Below are positions 39,023-48,000 of a stretch of DNA of 64,000 bases, piece after piece. A program made the position numbers and the translations under genes. The number at the start of each line of letters is the position of its first letter. Within the stretch, counting starts at the first letter, position 1. Below the pieces are notes generated by a model that worked only from the letters and a program-made list of their open reading frames with translations, was not told where the DNA came from and searched no databases. Source of the stretch: Aldersonia kunmingensis (GTDB taxonomy: Bacteria > Actinomycetota > Actinomycetes > Mycobacteriales > Mycobacteriaceae); assembly GCF_001646865.1 (NCBI RefSeq), contig NZ_LRRB01000270.1, positions 1 to 64,000 of the forward strand. The letters run 5' to 3'.

Positions 39023-41115
39023 GCGTGTTCCTCCGCCATCCCCTGTGCCTGAATCGCGGTGATGGCCACCGTATTGACGATGTCGGTGACGAGCGCCCCG
39101 CGCGATAGGTCGTTGACAGGTTTGCGCAGGCCCTGCAGCACCGGACCCACCGCGACCGCGCCGGCGCTGCGCTGTACCGCCTTGTAGGTGTTATTGCCGG
39201 TGTTCAGGTCCGGGAAGATGAATACGGTTGCCTGCCCCGCGACGGGCGATCCAGGCAACTTGGTGCTGGCGACGCTGGGTTCGATGGCGGCATCGTACTG
39301 GATCGGGCCCTCTACGAGCAGGTCCGCACGACGCTTGTGCACGAGTGCGGTTGCAGCGCGGACCTTGTCGACATCGGCACCCGTACCCGATTCACCTGTC
39401 GAGTACGACAGCATCGCAATGCGCGGCTCGATACCGAACTGGGCCGCGGTAGCCGCCGAGGAGATGGCGATATCGGCCAATTGCTGTGACGTCGGATCCG
39501 GCACGACCGCGCAGTCGCCGTAGACCAGTACCCGATCGGCAAGGCACATCAGGAACACGCTCGACACCGTCGATACCCCGGTCTGGGTTTTGATGATCTC
39601 GAACGACGGCCGGATGGTGTGCGCAGTGGTGTGCGCTGCGCCGGAAACCATGCCATCCGCGATCCCGAGGTGCACCATCATCGTGCCGAAATACGATATA
39701 TCCGTGACGAATTCGTGCGCCCGCTCTTCGGTCATGCCCTTGTGCGCGCGCAGCCGGGTGTATTCGCGGGCGAACTCATCGACGTGCTCCGACGTGACCG
39801 GATCGACGACACGCGCCTCGTCGAGATCGACGCCGAGTTCTGCAGCACGGCTGCGCACCGCCGACTCGTTGCCCAGCAATGTCAGATCGGCGACGCCTCG
39901 GCGCAGCACCCGTCCCGCCGCGCGCAGCACGCGATCGTCCGAACCTTCGGGCAGCACAATGTGTTTGCGGTCCTGCCGGGCGCGGTCGATCAATTGGAAC
40001 TCGAACAACTGCGGGGTCATCACCGATGGAATCGGTACCTCGATGTGGCGCAACAGTTCTGCCGCATCGATGTGCTGCTCCACCAGATTCAGCGCCGTAT
40101 CGATCTTGCGCTGCGATCCGGCCGCCACCCGGCCGCGGGTCGTCGCGGCGGCCCGTGCGGTGGCATAGGTATTGAGGTGCGTGGTGAGAATCGGCAGCCG
40201 CGGCTTGATCCCCTCGACCAACCGGGCCACCGACTTATGCGGCAACAGACCGCCGTTCAGGATGATTCCGGCCAGCGACGGAAAGCCCTCGGCCTCATGG
40301 GCATTCACCAGAGCGAGCAGCACATCGGAGCGGTCTGCGGGTGCGATCACGGCCAGGCCGTCGGTAAGCCGTTCCAGGATATGTTCGGAAGTCATCCCGC
40401 CGACCATCACGTCGAGCACCTCGCGCTGCAGCAGTTCCGGGTCACCGCTGTACAGTTCGCCGTCGATCGCGTCGCTCAGTTCGGCCATCGTCGGCGCGGT
40501 AAGCAAAGGAACTTCCGGCAGCACCCAGGACGGTTCCGCGAGACCGGCGAGTGCCGACCTGACCTGTTCGAGATCCGACAGCTCGCACCTGTTCACGGCG
40601 ACAGCCATGAGATGAGCCTTTTCCACGGCGAGTTCGGCGCGGCACAACTCCACGAGTTGCAGGATCTCGTCGGGCGTCCGGTGCAGTCCGCGCACGGTGA
40701 GTAGTACTGGCGCACCGAGGTTCACCGCGATGCGCGCGTTGAAGTTCAATTCGCTCGGGCTCGCGATATCGGTGTAGTCGCTGCCCACGATCACCACGGC
40801 GTCGCATTCTTCGGCGACGGAGTGGTAGCGCATCACGATCTCGGCGATCGCGGCTTCCGGGTCGGCGTGCACCTGGTCGTACCCAACGCCGATCGCGTCC
40901 TCGTAGCTCTGGTCTGCGGTGACGTGGGCGAGCAGGAGTTCGACAACGAAGTCGGGCTTGTCCGCGGAGCGCGCGATGGGCCGGAAGACGCCCACCCTGG
41001 CCGCGTGCGTGCACAACATCTGCAGCACACCGAGAGCCACGGTGGACTTACCGGTATCGCCCTCCGGTGCGGCGATGTAGACACTCGATGTGTGGTGCGC
41101 GGTCCCGGCAGCCAT
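39019..41115 (-). CDS. pta: Phosphate acetyltransferase (long form)
   Basis: Converts acetyl-CoA and phosphate to acetyl phosphate. It is the three-domain form of 698 residues: an N-terminal P-loop, BioD-like domain ([16 protein letters not shown], about 13-28), a DRTGG-type middle domain (about 215-320), and the C-terminal catalytic PTA domain from about 370. The C-terminal part has [29 protein letters not shown] and [23 protein letters not shown]. It is coupled to ackA by an overlapping stop/start. Confidence 0.96.
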   Translation of the reverse strand: MAAGTAHHTSSVYIAAPEGDTGKSTVALGVLQMLCTHAARVGVFRPIARSADKPDFVVELLLAHVTADQSYEDAIGVGYDQVHADPEAAIAEIVMRYHSVAEECDAVVIVGSDYTDIASPSELNFNARIAVNLGAPVLLTVRGLHRTPDEILQLVELCRAELAVEKAHLMAVAVNRCELSDLEQVRSALAGLAEPSWVLPEVPLLTAPTMAELSDAIDGELYSGDPELLQREVLDVMVGGMTSEHILERLTDGLAVIAPADRSDVLLALVNAHEAEGFPSLAGIILNGGLLPHKSVARLVEGIKPRLPILTTHLNTYATARAAATTRGRVAAGSQRKIDTALNLVEQHIDAAELLRHIEVPIPSVMTPQLFEFQLIDRARQDRKHIVLPEGSDDRVLRAAGRVLRRGVADLTLLGNESAVRSRAAELGVDLDEARVVDPVTSEHVDEFAREYTRLRAHKGMTEERAHEFVTDISYFGTMMVHLGIADGMVSGAAHTTAHTIRPSFEIIKTQTGVSTVSSVFLMCLADRVLVYGDCAVVPDPTSQQLADIAISSAATAAQFGIEPRIAMLSYSTGESGTGADVDKVRAATALVHKRRADLLVEGPIQYDAAIEPSVASTKLPGSPVAGQATVFIFPDLNTGNNTYKAVQRSAGAVAVGPVLQGLRKPVNDLSRGALVTDIVNTVAITAIQAQGMAEEHA

Positions 41116-41185
41116 AGGGGAAGCCTAGCCCGCCATAAGAGAGCCGACCGATGAAGCGAGCACCGGTCGGCTCAGCGCGGGTGTG

Positions 41186-41788
41186 CTATCCGGAGATGAG
41201 CTTGGGCTGGTGCAGGTCGTAGTAGGTGATGTCACCCATCAGACGCTGCTCTTCCTCGAAAAGCGATCGGAGGTCGTCGGGGATCTCGATCTTCTCCGCC
41301 TCGCGAGCCGCTTCCTCCGAGGTGAAGTAGGCAACTTCCACGACGTCGTCGTTGCCATTGGTGCAGATCGTTCCGCCGATGATCTCCGGGCGCACTTCGT
41401 GCAGCCGGTCTGCGGTCTCATCGAGAATCTCGCGGAGCCGGCCCGCATCGGTTGTGTGGCCTTCCATTACCTGGACGAAGCCGGCCTCGTCGGAGCCACC
41501 GCCCATCCATTCCGTGACGTTCGGGCAATCCATGAACGACACCGGACCGTCGAAACACCGTTCCGTCTCGGCCCACCACGCACCCTGTTCCGGGCGTTCG
41601 CTGTTGCGGCGGGCCGCTTCCTCAGACTCGAATCGGGCGAGCGCGACGAACGTGCCGTCGTCGCACATGCCCATGGTGCTCCCGAGGAAGCCGCTCGCGC
41701 CGGGCCTCAAATCACGATCCCAACGGTCCATACAGCGCTGTAGTCCGTCCGAATCGGAAACCTTGCCGTGAAAGCATTGAACAAACAT
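41186..41788 (-). CDS. Uncharacterised two-domain protein (possible alpha/beta-barrel)
   Basis: A 200-residue soluble acidic protein. It appears to contain two related halves: each starts with a short beta-strand (MFVQCFHGKVSD / GFVQVMEGHTTD), then a helix, then a strand-helix block with E-S/T-E-E-A-A-R (ALARFESEEAARRN / EVAYFTSEEAAREA). That pattern suggests a duplicated dimeric alpha/beta-barrel (ABM/EthD-like) fold. The ATG at 41788 has AAGGAGG upstream. It lies between fgd1 and pta, where M. tuberculosis, as I recall, has no gene. Function unknown. Confidence 0.8.
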   Translation of the reverse strand: MFVQCFHGKVSDSDGLQRCMDRWDRDLRPGASGFLGSTMGMCDDGTFVALARFESEEAARRNSERPEQGAWWAETERCFDGPVSFMDCPNVTEWMGGGSDEAGFVQVMEGHTTDAGRLREILDETADRLHEVRPEIIGGTICTNGNDDVVEVAYFTSEEAAREAEKIEIPDDLRSLFEEEQRLMGDITYYDLHQPKLISG

Positions 41789-42032
41789 CGATTGCCTCCT
41801 TGCGGGGATCACCCGCAGTGAAACAACGGCGGTGGCCGACCCGTCGCGGGTCTTCGTCGCCTCAAATCGACGGCCCACGGCCGCGGCCACTCCGAAACAA
41901 TCGTCCGCCAGGGGTTTGCTACGACGCAAGGGTGCGCAGGAGCAGAGCCTGCGGAGCGACCAAATAGCTCGGCGTTCCGTACCGGTCGGTTCGGCTCGCC
42001 GAGCGCTCTGGTGTTGTTGGATGCGGCGGTGC

Positions 42033-43043
42033 TCAGCCCAGCGCGCGCAGGCGCGGTGCGAGGTCGCGCTCGAACAGGTCGAGGAACCGGCGCTGGTCAT
42101 GCCCGGGAGCGTGGAAGACAAGGTGGTTGAGGCCGGCGTCGAGGTAGGGCTTGACGCGGGCGACGACATCGTCCGGGTCCGAGCCGACGATCCAGCGCTT
42201 GGCGACCTGCTCGATCGGCAGTTCGTCGGCCGCGCGCTCCATCTCGATCGGGTCCTCGATGCTGTGCTTCTGCTCCGGCGTGAGCGAAAGCGGCGCCCAG
42301 AAGCGCGTATTCTCCAGCGCCAGTTCGGGATCCGTGTCGTAGGAGATCTTGATCTCGATCATCTTGTCGACGTCGTCGAGGTTGCGCTCCGCCTTCTCCG
42401 CGCCCTCGGCGACCGCCGGCATGAGCTTGTCGTTGTAGAGCTCCATGCCCTTGCCGGAGGTGCAGATAAAGCCGTCGCCCGCCCGGCCGGCGTAGCGCGC
42501 GACCACCGGGCCACCTGCCGCGATGTAGACCGGAATGCCGCCGTCGGGAACGTCGTAGATCGAGGCGCCCTTGGTGTTGTAGAACTCGCCCTCGAAGTCG
42601 ACCCGGCCACCGGTCCAGAGTTCACGCATGAGTGCGACGGATTCGCGCAGCCGCGCGAAGCGCTCCTTGAATTCCGGCCATTCGCCGGCGTAGCCGGTGG
42701 CGATCTCGTTGAGCGCCTCACCGGTGCCGACACCGAGCATGACACGGCCCGGGTACAGGCAGCCCATGGTCGCGAACGCCTGGGCGATGACCGCGGGGTT
42801 GTACCGGAAGGTCGGGGTAAGCACGGAGGTGCCGAGCAGAATCCGCTCGGTGCGCTCACCCACCGCCGTCATCCATGCGAGCGAGAACGGGGCATGTCCG
42901 CCCTTGTGACGCCACGGCTGGAAGTGGTCGCTCACGGTGGCGCTGTCGAGCCCGTGCTCCTCCGCGGCGACTGCCAATTCGACGAGTTCACGGGGTCCGA
43001 ACTGTTCCGCCGAGGCTTTGTATCCGAGCTTGAGTTCCGGCAC
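42033..43043 (-). CDS. fgd1: F420-dependent glucose-6-phosphate dehydrogenase
   Basis: Oxidises glucose-6-phosphate and supplies reduced F420 to F420-dependent enzymes. From GTG 43043 (GGAG six bases upstream) it has 336 residues, the length of M. tuberculosis Fgd1, and near-identical blocks: [44 protein letters not shown] (with the active-site Asp/His/Trp), [39 protein letters not shown] and [15 protein letters not shown]. It is the head of the fgd1-hypothetical-pta-ackA minus-strand group. Confidence 0.96.
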   Translation of the reverse strand: MPELKLGYKASAEQFGPRELVELAVAAEEHGLDSATVSDHFQPWRHKGGHAPFSLAWMTAVGERTERILLGTSVLTPTFRYNPAVIAQAFATMGCLYPGRVMLGVGTGEALNEIATGYAGEWPEFKERFARLRESVALMRELWTGGRVDFEGEFYNTKGASIYDVPDGGIPVYIAAGGPVVARYAGRAGDGFICTSGKGMELYNDKLMPAVAEGAEKAERNLDDVDKMIEIKISYDTDPELALENTRFWAPLSLTPEQKHSIEDPIEMERAADELPIEQVAKRWIVGSDPDDVVARVKPYLDAGLNHLVFHAPGHDQRRFLDLFERDLAPRLRALG

Positions 43044-43241
43044 GTCTGCTCCTTCGATCACGGCTGTGTCTCGCAACACTCACCACGACATTAGTTTGGG
43101 CAACAATTTCGCTATCGAACGGGTGAAGTTCGTCGCCACAATTTCCCGTCATTTCACATCGGGCACACCACTAACAGCAGTAATCTTCTTGCGACCTTCC
43201 CGGCCACGCGCATAACAACCGCAGAACGAAGGGCGGTCGTC

Positions 43242-43766
43242 ATGTCCGATCCCAAAATGCGCAAAATTCTCACCACCGCCGCGGTAATAGCCGCGACCGT
43301 GATTCTCCCCGCCGCCCCGGCGCTTGCTCAATCCACCGGGAGCGGTGGCTCCGGGTCGGGCGGCAGCAGCGGGTCGGGCAGCGCCGGATCATCCGATGGG
43401 TTCGCACTACCTGTGCCGAGCCCTGCGGGACTCGGCGCCCTCGCAGCAGCGACCACCCAGACCGGCAAGCCCTACCTGTGGGGCGGCACCGGGCCGAATG
43501 CCTGGGACTGCTCAGGGCTGGTGCAATGGGCTTTCCGCCAGGTAGGCGTCAGCCTCCCGCGCACCACTTGGGAACAGGCGGAAGTCGGTCAGAAGGTACC
43601 GCTCTGGGCTTTGATGCCGGGTGACGTCATCATCCTCAACCGCGACGCCTCACACGTGGGCATTTACACAGGCTTCGGCCAGGTGTTCAACGCCTACGGT
43701 CGCGGGGTTCCGGTCGGGCTCACCCCATTGTCGAATTTCGAGATCAACACAATCCGGCGGTTCTGA
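43242..43766 (+). CDS. Secreted NlpC/P60 peptidoglycan hydrolase
   Basis: A 174-residue exported endopeptidase. The signal peptide (residues 7-29, ending APALAQ) is followed by a Gly/Ser-rich linker (about 30-52). The NlpC/P60 domain then shows GKPYLWGGTGPNAWDCSGLVQWAF with the catalytic Cys, LMPGDVIILNRDASHVGIYTG with the His, and VFNAYG with the third polar residue (Asn). It resembles the small Rip-type enzymes of mycobacteria; the catalytic pair is intact, unlike RipD. A 198-base gene-free region precedes it. Confidence 0.9.
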   Translation: MSDPKMRKILTTAAVIAATVILPAAPALAQSTGSGGSGSGGSSGSGSAGSSDGFALPVPSPAGLGALAAATTQTGKPYLWGGTGPNAWDCSGLVQWAFRQVGVSLPRTTWEQAEVGQKVPLWALMPGDVIILNRDASHVGIYTGFGQVFNAYGRGVPVGLTPLSNFEINTIRRF

Positions 43767-43775
43767 GCGTTCGGA

Positions 43776-43809
43776 CGAGCACTCGACCTAGCGCGATATC
43801 GCGTGCTCG
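43776..43809. terminator. Hairpin between NlpC/P60 gene and lipase remnant
   Basis: Arms CGAGCAC (43776-43782) and GTGCTCG (43803-43809), with an inner 12-bp palindrome CGCGATATCGCG at 43792-43803. It lies 10 bases after the NlpC/P60 stop, between two converging reading frames. Confidence 0.5.
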
Positions 43810-43811
43810 GA

Positions 43812-44090
43812 TCAGCCCGTGGGCAGGCCTGGTATCGCTCCGATGATCGGCAGCACCAAACTGCATTCGACCGGTTGTGCATGTTCGGGGTCGAGGGCGT
43901 TGCGCACGAGTTGGCGTGCGTTGTGGTCGCCGAGGATCGAGAGGTGGTCGGCGAAGTCCTGGGCACACACATCCTGGAGTGTGTGGTTGGTTGCGCCGGG
44001 TTCATCCACAATGCCGCTGGTGTAGGGCACGACGATGTTGTCGAACCGCGTGACGATCCACCGTCCTGGGTCAACGGCTGCCTGGGTTAG
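43812..44090 (-). pseudogene. C-terminal remnant of a secreted lipase/esterase
   Basis: On the minus strand about 90 codons read as the C-terminal end of a class 2-type actinobacterial lipase (RFDNIVVPYTSG ... TNHTLQDVCAQDFADHLSILGDHNARQLVRNALDPEHAQPVECS), ending in TGA at 43812. No start, signal peptide or catalytic Ser motif is present: the sequence runs straight into the 3' end of metZ in another frame. I read it as a 5'-truncated gene. It differs from the intact secretory lipase at 49-50 kb. Confidence 0.6.
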
Positions 44091-45310
44091 CTGAGCGCCT
44101 GATCCAGATCCGCGAGCAGATCCTCGACGTCCTCGAGCCCGACCGAGATCCGCACCGTTCCGTCGGTGAGCCCAATCGCGGCGCGCCCCTCGGGTCCCAT
44201 CGCGCGGTGCGTGGTGGTCGCCGGGTGGGTGATCAGCGACTTGGCGTCGCCGAGGTTGTTGGAGATATCGACGATGCGCAGTGCGTCGAGCACCTCGAAG
44301 GCGCGCTTCTTGGCCTGATCCTCCGGTGCGTCGAGCTCGAACGTCACCACGGTGCCGCCGCCGCTCATCTGCCGACGGGCGAGGTCGTACTGCGGATGCG
44401 ATTCGAGGAAGGGGTACTTGACCCACTTCACAGCCTCGTTCGATTCGAGGAACTTGGCGATCTCGAATGCCGACGACACCGATTGCCGCACGCGCAGCGG
44501 CATGGTCTCGAGTCCCTTGAGCAGCGTCCAGGCATTGAACGGGCTCAGCGCCGGGCCGGTGTGCCGCATCAGGTTCTTCACCGGGCCGTCGATGTAGTCC
44601 TTCTCGCCGAGGATCGCACCGCCGAGCACACGACCCTGGCCGTCGATGTGCTTGGTTCCGGAGTAGACCACGACGTCCGCACCGAGCGCGAAGCTGTCCT
44701 GCAGCAGCGGCGTGGCAAAGACGTTGTCCAGCACCACCTTTGCGCCAGCTGCATGCGCGAGCTCGACCACCCGAGGCACATCCACGAGAGTCTGCATCGG
44801 GTTGGAGGGAGTCTCGAAGAACACCGCGGTGGTGGGCTTCGAGAGGGCTTCCTCCCATTGGTCGGGATCCTCGCCGTCGACGAAGACGGTCTCCACGCCC
44901 CAGCGCGGCAGGATCTCATTGCACACGACGAAACACGAACCGAACAGGCTGCGCGCTGCGACCAGCCGGTCGCCCGCACCGAGCAGCGCGCCGAGCGCGG
45001 TGAACACCGCGCTCATGCCGCTCGCGGTGGCGAAGCACGCCTCGGCGCCGTCGAGCAGCCGCATGCGCTCCTCGAACATCGCCACGGTCGGGTTGCCGTA
45101 ACGCGAGTAGACGAAGTGCTCGACCTCACCGGTGAAGGCGGCCTCAGCGGCGCCGGCGCTCTCGTAAACGAAGCCGGAGGTCAGGTACAGCGCCTCGGAC
45201 GTCTCCTCGAAACCAGAGCGCTTCACGCCGCCGCGCACGGCCAGCGTGCCGGGGCCGACGTTATTGGGCAGCTTCTTCTCGAACGCGCCGCCGGTGGGGC
45301 CGCCGCTCAT
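44087..45310 (-). CDS. metZ: O-succinylhomoserine sulfhydrylase
   Basis: PLP enzyme of the Cys/Met metabolism family (407 residues) that makes homocysteine by direct sulfhydrylation. YSRYGNPTVAMFEER (about 68-82), FETPSNPMQTLVDVP and VYSGTKHIDGQGRVLGG, with the PLP-binding Lys in SGTKH, are intact. It corresponds to Rv0391. Its ATG overlaps the stop of the rhodanese gene upstream (ATGA), and the pair lies behind a SAM-IV riboswitch. Confidence 0.94.
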   Translation of the reverse strand: MSGGPTGGAFEKKLPNNVGPGTLAVRGGVKRSGFEETSEALYLTSGFVYESAGAAEAAFTGEVEHFVYSRYGNPTVAMFEERMRLLDGAEACFATASGMSAVFTALGALLGAGDRLVAARSLFGSCFVVCNEILPRWGVETVFVDGEDPDQWEEALSKPTTAVFFETPSNPMQTLVDVPRVVELAHAAGAKVVLDNVFATPLLQDSFALGADVVVYSGTKHIDGQGRVLGGAILGEKDYIDGPVKNLMRHTGPALSPFNAWTLLKGLETMPLRVRQSVSSAFEIAKFLESNEAVKWVKYPFLESHPQYDLARRQMSGGGTVVTFELDAPEDQAKKRAFEVLDALRIVDISNNLGDAKSLITHPATTTHRAMGPEGRAAIGLTDGTVRISVGLEDVEDLLADLDQALS

Positions 45311-45720
45311 GACTGCCGCCACGGGAGGCCGATCGCGCGCCAACCCTCGGCGCCACGGTGGCCGTTCTCGTCGAGCGCACCCTCGAAACCCTCGAGGACG
45401 TTGTAGGACGGGCCGATGCCCGCCGCGGTCGCGGCCTTGGCAGCGCCGATCGAGCGCTGGCCGGAGCGGCAAAGGAACACCACCGGCCGCTCGCCGGAAA
45501 TGCCCGCCTCCTTCAACTGGTCCACGAAATTGTCATTGCGCGAACCGGTGGGATAACTCACCCATTCGATGAGGACTGTCGGCCGACTGATCGAAGAAGT
45601 GTCGGGCACGCCCACGTACCGCCACTCGGCGTCCGTGCGCACGTCCACCAGGACCGAGTCTGGATGCTCGCACAGCAGGTCCCACGCCTGCTTCGGAGAA
45701 ATATCGCCCGCGTAACTCAC
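45307..45720 (-). CDS. Rhodanese-domain sulfurtransferase
   Basis: A single-domain rhodanese of 137 residues, equivalent to Rv0390. VLVDVRTDAEWRYVGVPD (about 21-38) and the active-site loop VVFLCRSGQRS (about 90-100) with catalytic Cys are clear. It may deliver sulfide or persulfide for MetZ, encoded next in the operon. GTG 45720 is chosen because it starts the conserved fold and has AAAGG upstream; the open frame extends into the riboswitch. Confidence 0.9.
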   Translation of the reverse strand: MSYAGDISPKQAWDLLCEHPDSVLVDVRTDAEWRYVGVPDTSSISRPTVLIEWVSYPTGSRNDNFVDQLKEAGISGERPVVFLCRSGQRSIGAAKAATAAGIGPSYNVLEGFEGALDENGHRGAEGWRAIGLPWRQS

Positions 45721-45772
45721 GTTCGATTGCCTTTCACGTGCCAGGGACTCGTTTGGCACTACGAATTGCCAT

Positions 45773-45890
45773 GGAGTCCGCGCTTGCCGGGTCCACTTCG
45801 AACACGGCCTGGTCGTCACCCGGAGCACCCCACCGCGGAGGAGGGTTGCCGATCAGCGAGCCGGGGCTTGCCGCTGATGCTCTTGACCTG
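45773..45890 (-). promoter_or_regulatory. SAM-IV riboswitch
   Basis: On the minus strand the conserved SAM-IV blocks occur in order: GGTCAAGAG (from 45890), AGCGGCAAGCCCCGGCT, TCGGCAACCCTCC, CCGCGGTGGGGTGC, CCGGGTGACGACCAGG, and the 3' GGCAAGCGCGGACTCC ending near 45773. This matches the actinobacterial SAM-IV pattern known from mycobacteria. It lies 52 bases before the rhodanese start, so S-adenosylmethionine should repress the rhodanese-metZ operon. Confidence 0.92.
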
Positions 45891-45937
45891 ACCTGGTATT
45901 TACCGGCTGAGCAGTGGGTTTGTCAAACCGAGCGGGG

Positions 45938-46357
45938 TCAGCTGCACACCACCCAGTGCCCGTTCACGCGGGTGAATTGCCACGCCGACGCCGTCTCGTT
46001 GCCATCGACTGAGACGGTCACGTCCGCTGTCGCCTTATCGCCATCGACCTGGACGTTTTCAATCTTGTTGATCTCACCGCCATTTGCGATAGGCGAGGAG
46101 TCGATCGCGAACCCGGCACAGGTAGCCGACTTGATGCGGTCCTCGTTGTCGTCACGCTTCGCAGCGGCGAGGCTCTGCGCCGCGGTGCCGATCAGGTCGA
46201 CGTCGGTGACGTTGTCCTCGGCCGGCGAGGTCAGGTTGGCGACGACGATGAAGACGACGACGAGCAGGATCGCCGCAGCGGCCGCCAGGAAGGGGACGAT
46301 CGTGCGCAAATCGCGCTGATTGTCGTAGCCGGAGGGCTCGGCCTCGTCGTCACTCAT
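45938..46357 (-). CDS. Single-pass membrane protein with extracytoplasmic NTF2-like domain
   Basis: A 139-residue protein with a short acidic N-terminus, one helix (TIVPFLAAAAAILLVVVFIVVANL, about 18-41), and a C-terminal domain with two Cys residues (SATCAGFA ... WVVCS) that could form a disulfide. The fold pattern, ending DGNETASAWQFTRVNGHWVVCS, resembles the NTF2/DUF4878-like secreted domains of mycobacteria. Function unknown. Starts at 46369 or 46378 are possible. The gene ends 48 bases before the SAM-IV element. Confidence 0.78.
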   Translation of the reverse strand: MSDDEAEPSGYDNQRDLRTIVPFLAAAAAILLVVVFIVVANLTSPAEDNVTDVDLIGTAAQSLAAAKRDDNEDRIKSATCAGFAIDSSPIANGGEINKIENVQVDGDKATADVTVSVDGNETASAWQFTRVNGHWVVCS

Positions 46358-46480
46358 GACGGAGATCATTCCTTGCATGCGGCATGCGGCATGACTCGGG
46401 GCCGATAGAATTGGGCATTCGCAGCATGGCTCGTACCGCCGCAGATTTGCACCGCGACTCGCGGGGAGGAGGCCATCAGG

Positions 46481-46499
46481 TAAGGTAAAGCTACCCTAA
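46481..46499. promoter_or_regulatory. Probable IdeR/DtxR iron box upstream of fprA
   Basis: TAAGGTAAAGCTACCCTAA matches the 19-bp consensus TWAGGTWAGSCTWACCTWA at 17 positions. It ends 46 bases before the fprA ATG, in promoter position. IdeR with iron represses most genes with such a site. The match is read by eye; binding is inference. Confidence 0.75.
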
Positions 46500-46545
46500 G
46501 TTATTCGATTGACGACCCCCTATCGAGTTAGGTCCGAAAACACAG

Positions 46546-47925
46546 ATGACTGATCAGACCCGCCCGCTTCGTGTTGCCATCGTCGGCGCCGGCCCTGCCG
46601 GTATTTACGCCGCGGACGCCCTGATGAAGTCCGATGCATCCGTCAGCGTCGATCTGTTCGAGCGGATGCCTGCGCCCTTCGGCCTGATTCGCTACGGCGT
46701 CGCGCCCGACCATCCCCGGATCAAGGGAATCGTCACCGCCCTGCACAAGGTGCTCGACAAGCCCGAGGTGCGCCTGCTCGGCAATATCGACTACGGCACC
46801 GACATCACGATCGAAGACATGCGCCGCTTCTACGACGCGGTGATCTTCTCCACCGGCGCGAACGCCGACCGCGCGCTCGAGATCCCCGGCATCGAACTCG
46901 AAGGTAGCTACGGCGCCGCGGACTTCGTGTCCTGGTACGACGGCCACCCCGATGTGCCGCGCGAGTGGCCGCTCGAGGCGGAGAAGGTCGCAGTGCTCGG
47001 TGTCGGCAACGTCGCACTGGACGTCGCCCGGGTGCTCGCCAAGACCGGCGACGAACTGCTGCCCACCGAGATCCCGCCAAACGTCTACGCCGGCTTGAAG
47101 ACCAACCGGGCCGTCGAGGTGCACGTGTTCGGCCGCCGCGGACCGGCCCAGGCCAAGTTCACCCCGCTCGAACTGCGCGAACTCGACCACTCCCCCACCA
47201 TCGAAGTCATCGTGGATCCCGAGGACATCGACTACGACGCAGGCTCCGAGGCTGCGCGGCGCCATTCCAAGCAGGTCGACATGGTCGCGAACACCTTGCA
47301 GGACTGGGCAATTCGCGACGCGGGCGACCGTCCGCACAAACTGTTCCTGCACTTCTTCGAGTCACCGACCGAAATCGTCGGTGCGGATGGCAAGGTCGTC
47401 GGACTGCGCACCGAGCGCACCGAACTCGATGGCACCGGCAATGTGCGCGGCACCGGCCGGTTCAGGGACTGGGATGTGCAGGCGGTCTACCGCGCCGTCG
47501 GCTACCTGTCGCAGAACATCCCCGGACTGCCTTTCGACGATCAGGCCGGCACCGTGCCGAACGAGGGCGGCCGCGTCTTGATTGACGAAGACGCCGACGA
47601 CGCGGATCGGTTCATGACCGCCACGTACGTCACCGGGTGGATCAAGCGCGGTCCGATCGGCCTGATCGGCCACACCAAGGGCGACGCGAACGAGACCATC
47701 GCGTGCCTGCTCGAAGATCGGGAGCGCTTCGCCGGAGCCGCGGAACCCGGCGAGCAAGCCATCGTCGAGTTCCTGGAGAGCAAGCAGGTGCCCTACACCA
47801 CGTGGGACGGCTGGTACCGCCTCGACGCGCACGAGCGGTCGCTGGGCGAGCCCGAGGGACGCGAGCGGGTCAAGGTCGTCGAGCGCGACGAGATGTTCCG
47901 CGCGAGCGAACCACACAAGGCTTAG
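46546..47925 (+). CDS. fprA: NADPH-ferredoxin reductase FprA
   Basis: Adrenodoxin-reductase-type flavoprotein (459 residues) passing electrons from NADPH to ferredoxins, for example for cytochromes P450. FAD motif VAIVGAGPAGIYAADAL (about 10-26), MPAPFGLIRYGVAPDHPRIK, NADPH motif VLGVGNVALDVARVLAK (about 149-165), and the C-terminal TGWIKRGPIGLIGHTKGDANET block are all intact. It corresponds to Rv3106 by sequence, although that gene lies elsewhere in M. tuberculosis. Preceded by a likely IdeR box, so probably iron-responsive. Confidence 0.94.
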   Translation: MTDQTRPLRVAIVGAGPAGIYAADALMKSDASVSVDLFERMPAPFGLIRYGVAPDHPRIKGIVTALHKVLDKPEVRLLGNIDYGTDITIEDMRRFYDAVIFSTGANADRALEIPGIELEGSYGAADFVSWYDGHPDVPREWPLEAEKVAVLGVGNVALDVARVLAKTGDELLPTEIPPNVYAGLKTNRAVEVHVFGRRGPAQAKFTPLELRELDHSPTIEVIVDPEDIDYDAGSEAARRHSKQVDMVANTLQDWAIRDAGDRPHKLFLHFFESPTEIVGADGKVVGLRTERTELDGTGNVRGTGRFRDWDVQAVYRAVGYLSQNIPGLPFDDQAGTVPNEGGRVLIDEDADDADRFMTATYVTGWIKRGPIGLIGHTKGDANETIACLLEDRERFAGAAEPGEQAIVEFLESKQVPYTTWDGWYRLDAHERSLGEPEGRERVKVVERDEMFRASEPHKA

Positions 47926-47953
47926 CGGGCCGCGAAGTCACCCAATCCGGACA

Positions 47954-47973
47954 TCCGCCCGGTTCCGGGCGGA
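47954..47973. terminator. Hairpin after fprA
   Basis: Arms TCCGCCC (47954-47960) and GGGCGGA (47967-47973) around GGTTCC, 28 bases past the fprA stop. Followed by CTTGTCC, without a T run. Confidence 0.55.
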
Positions 47974-48000
47974 CTTGTCCCGTACGGCATTCTGGTAGAC

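Noticed and set aside
43044-43241. A c-di-AMP (ydaO) riboswitch before the NlpC/P60 gene
   Set aside because: Such elements often precede cell-wall hydrolases in actinobacteria, but I could not find the conserved core blocks in this 198-base region.
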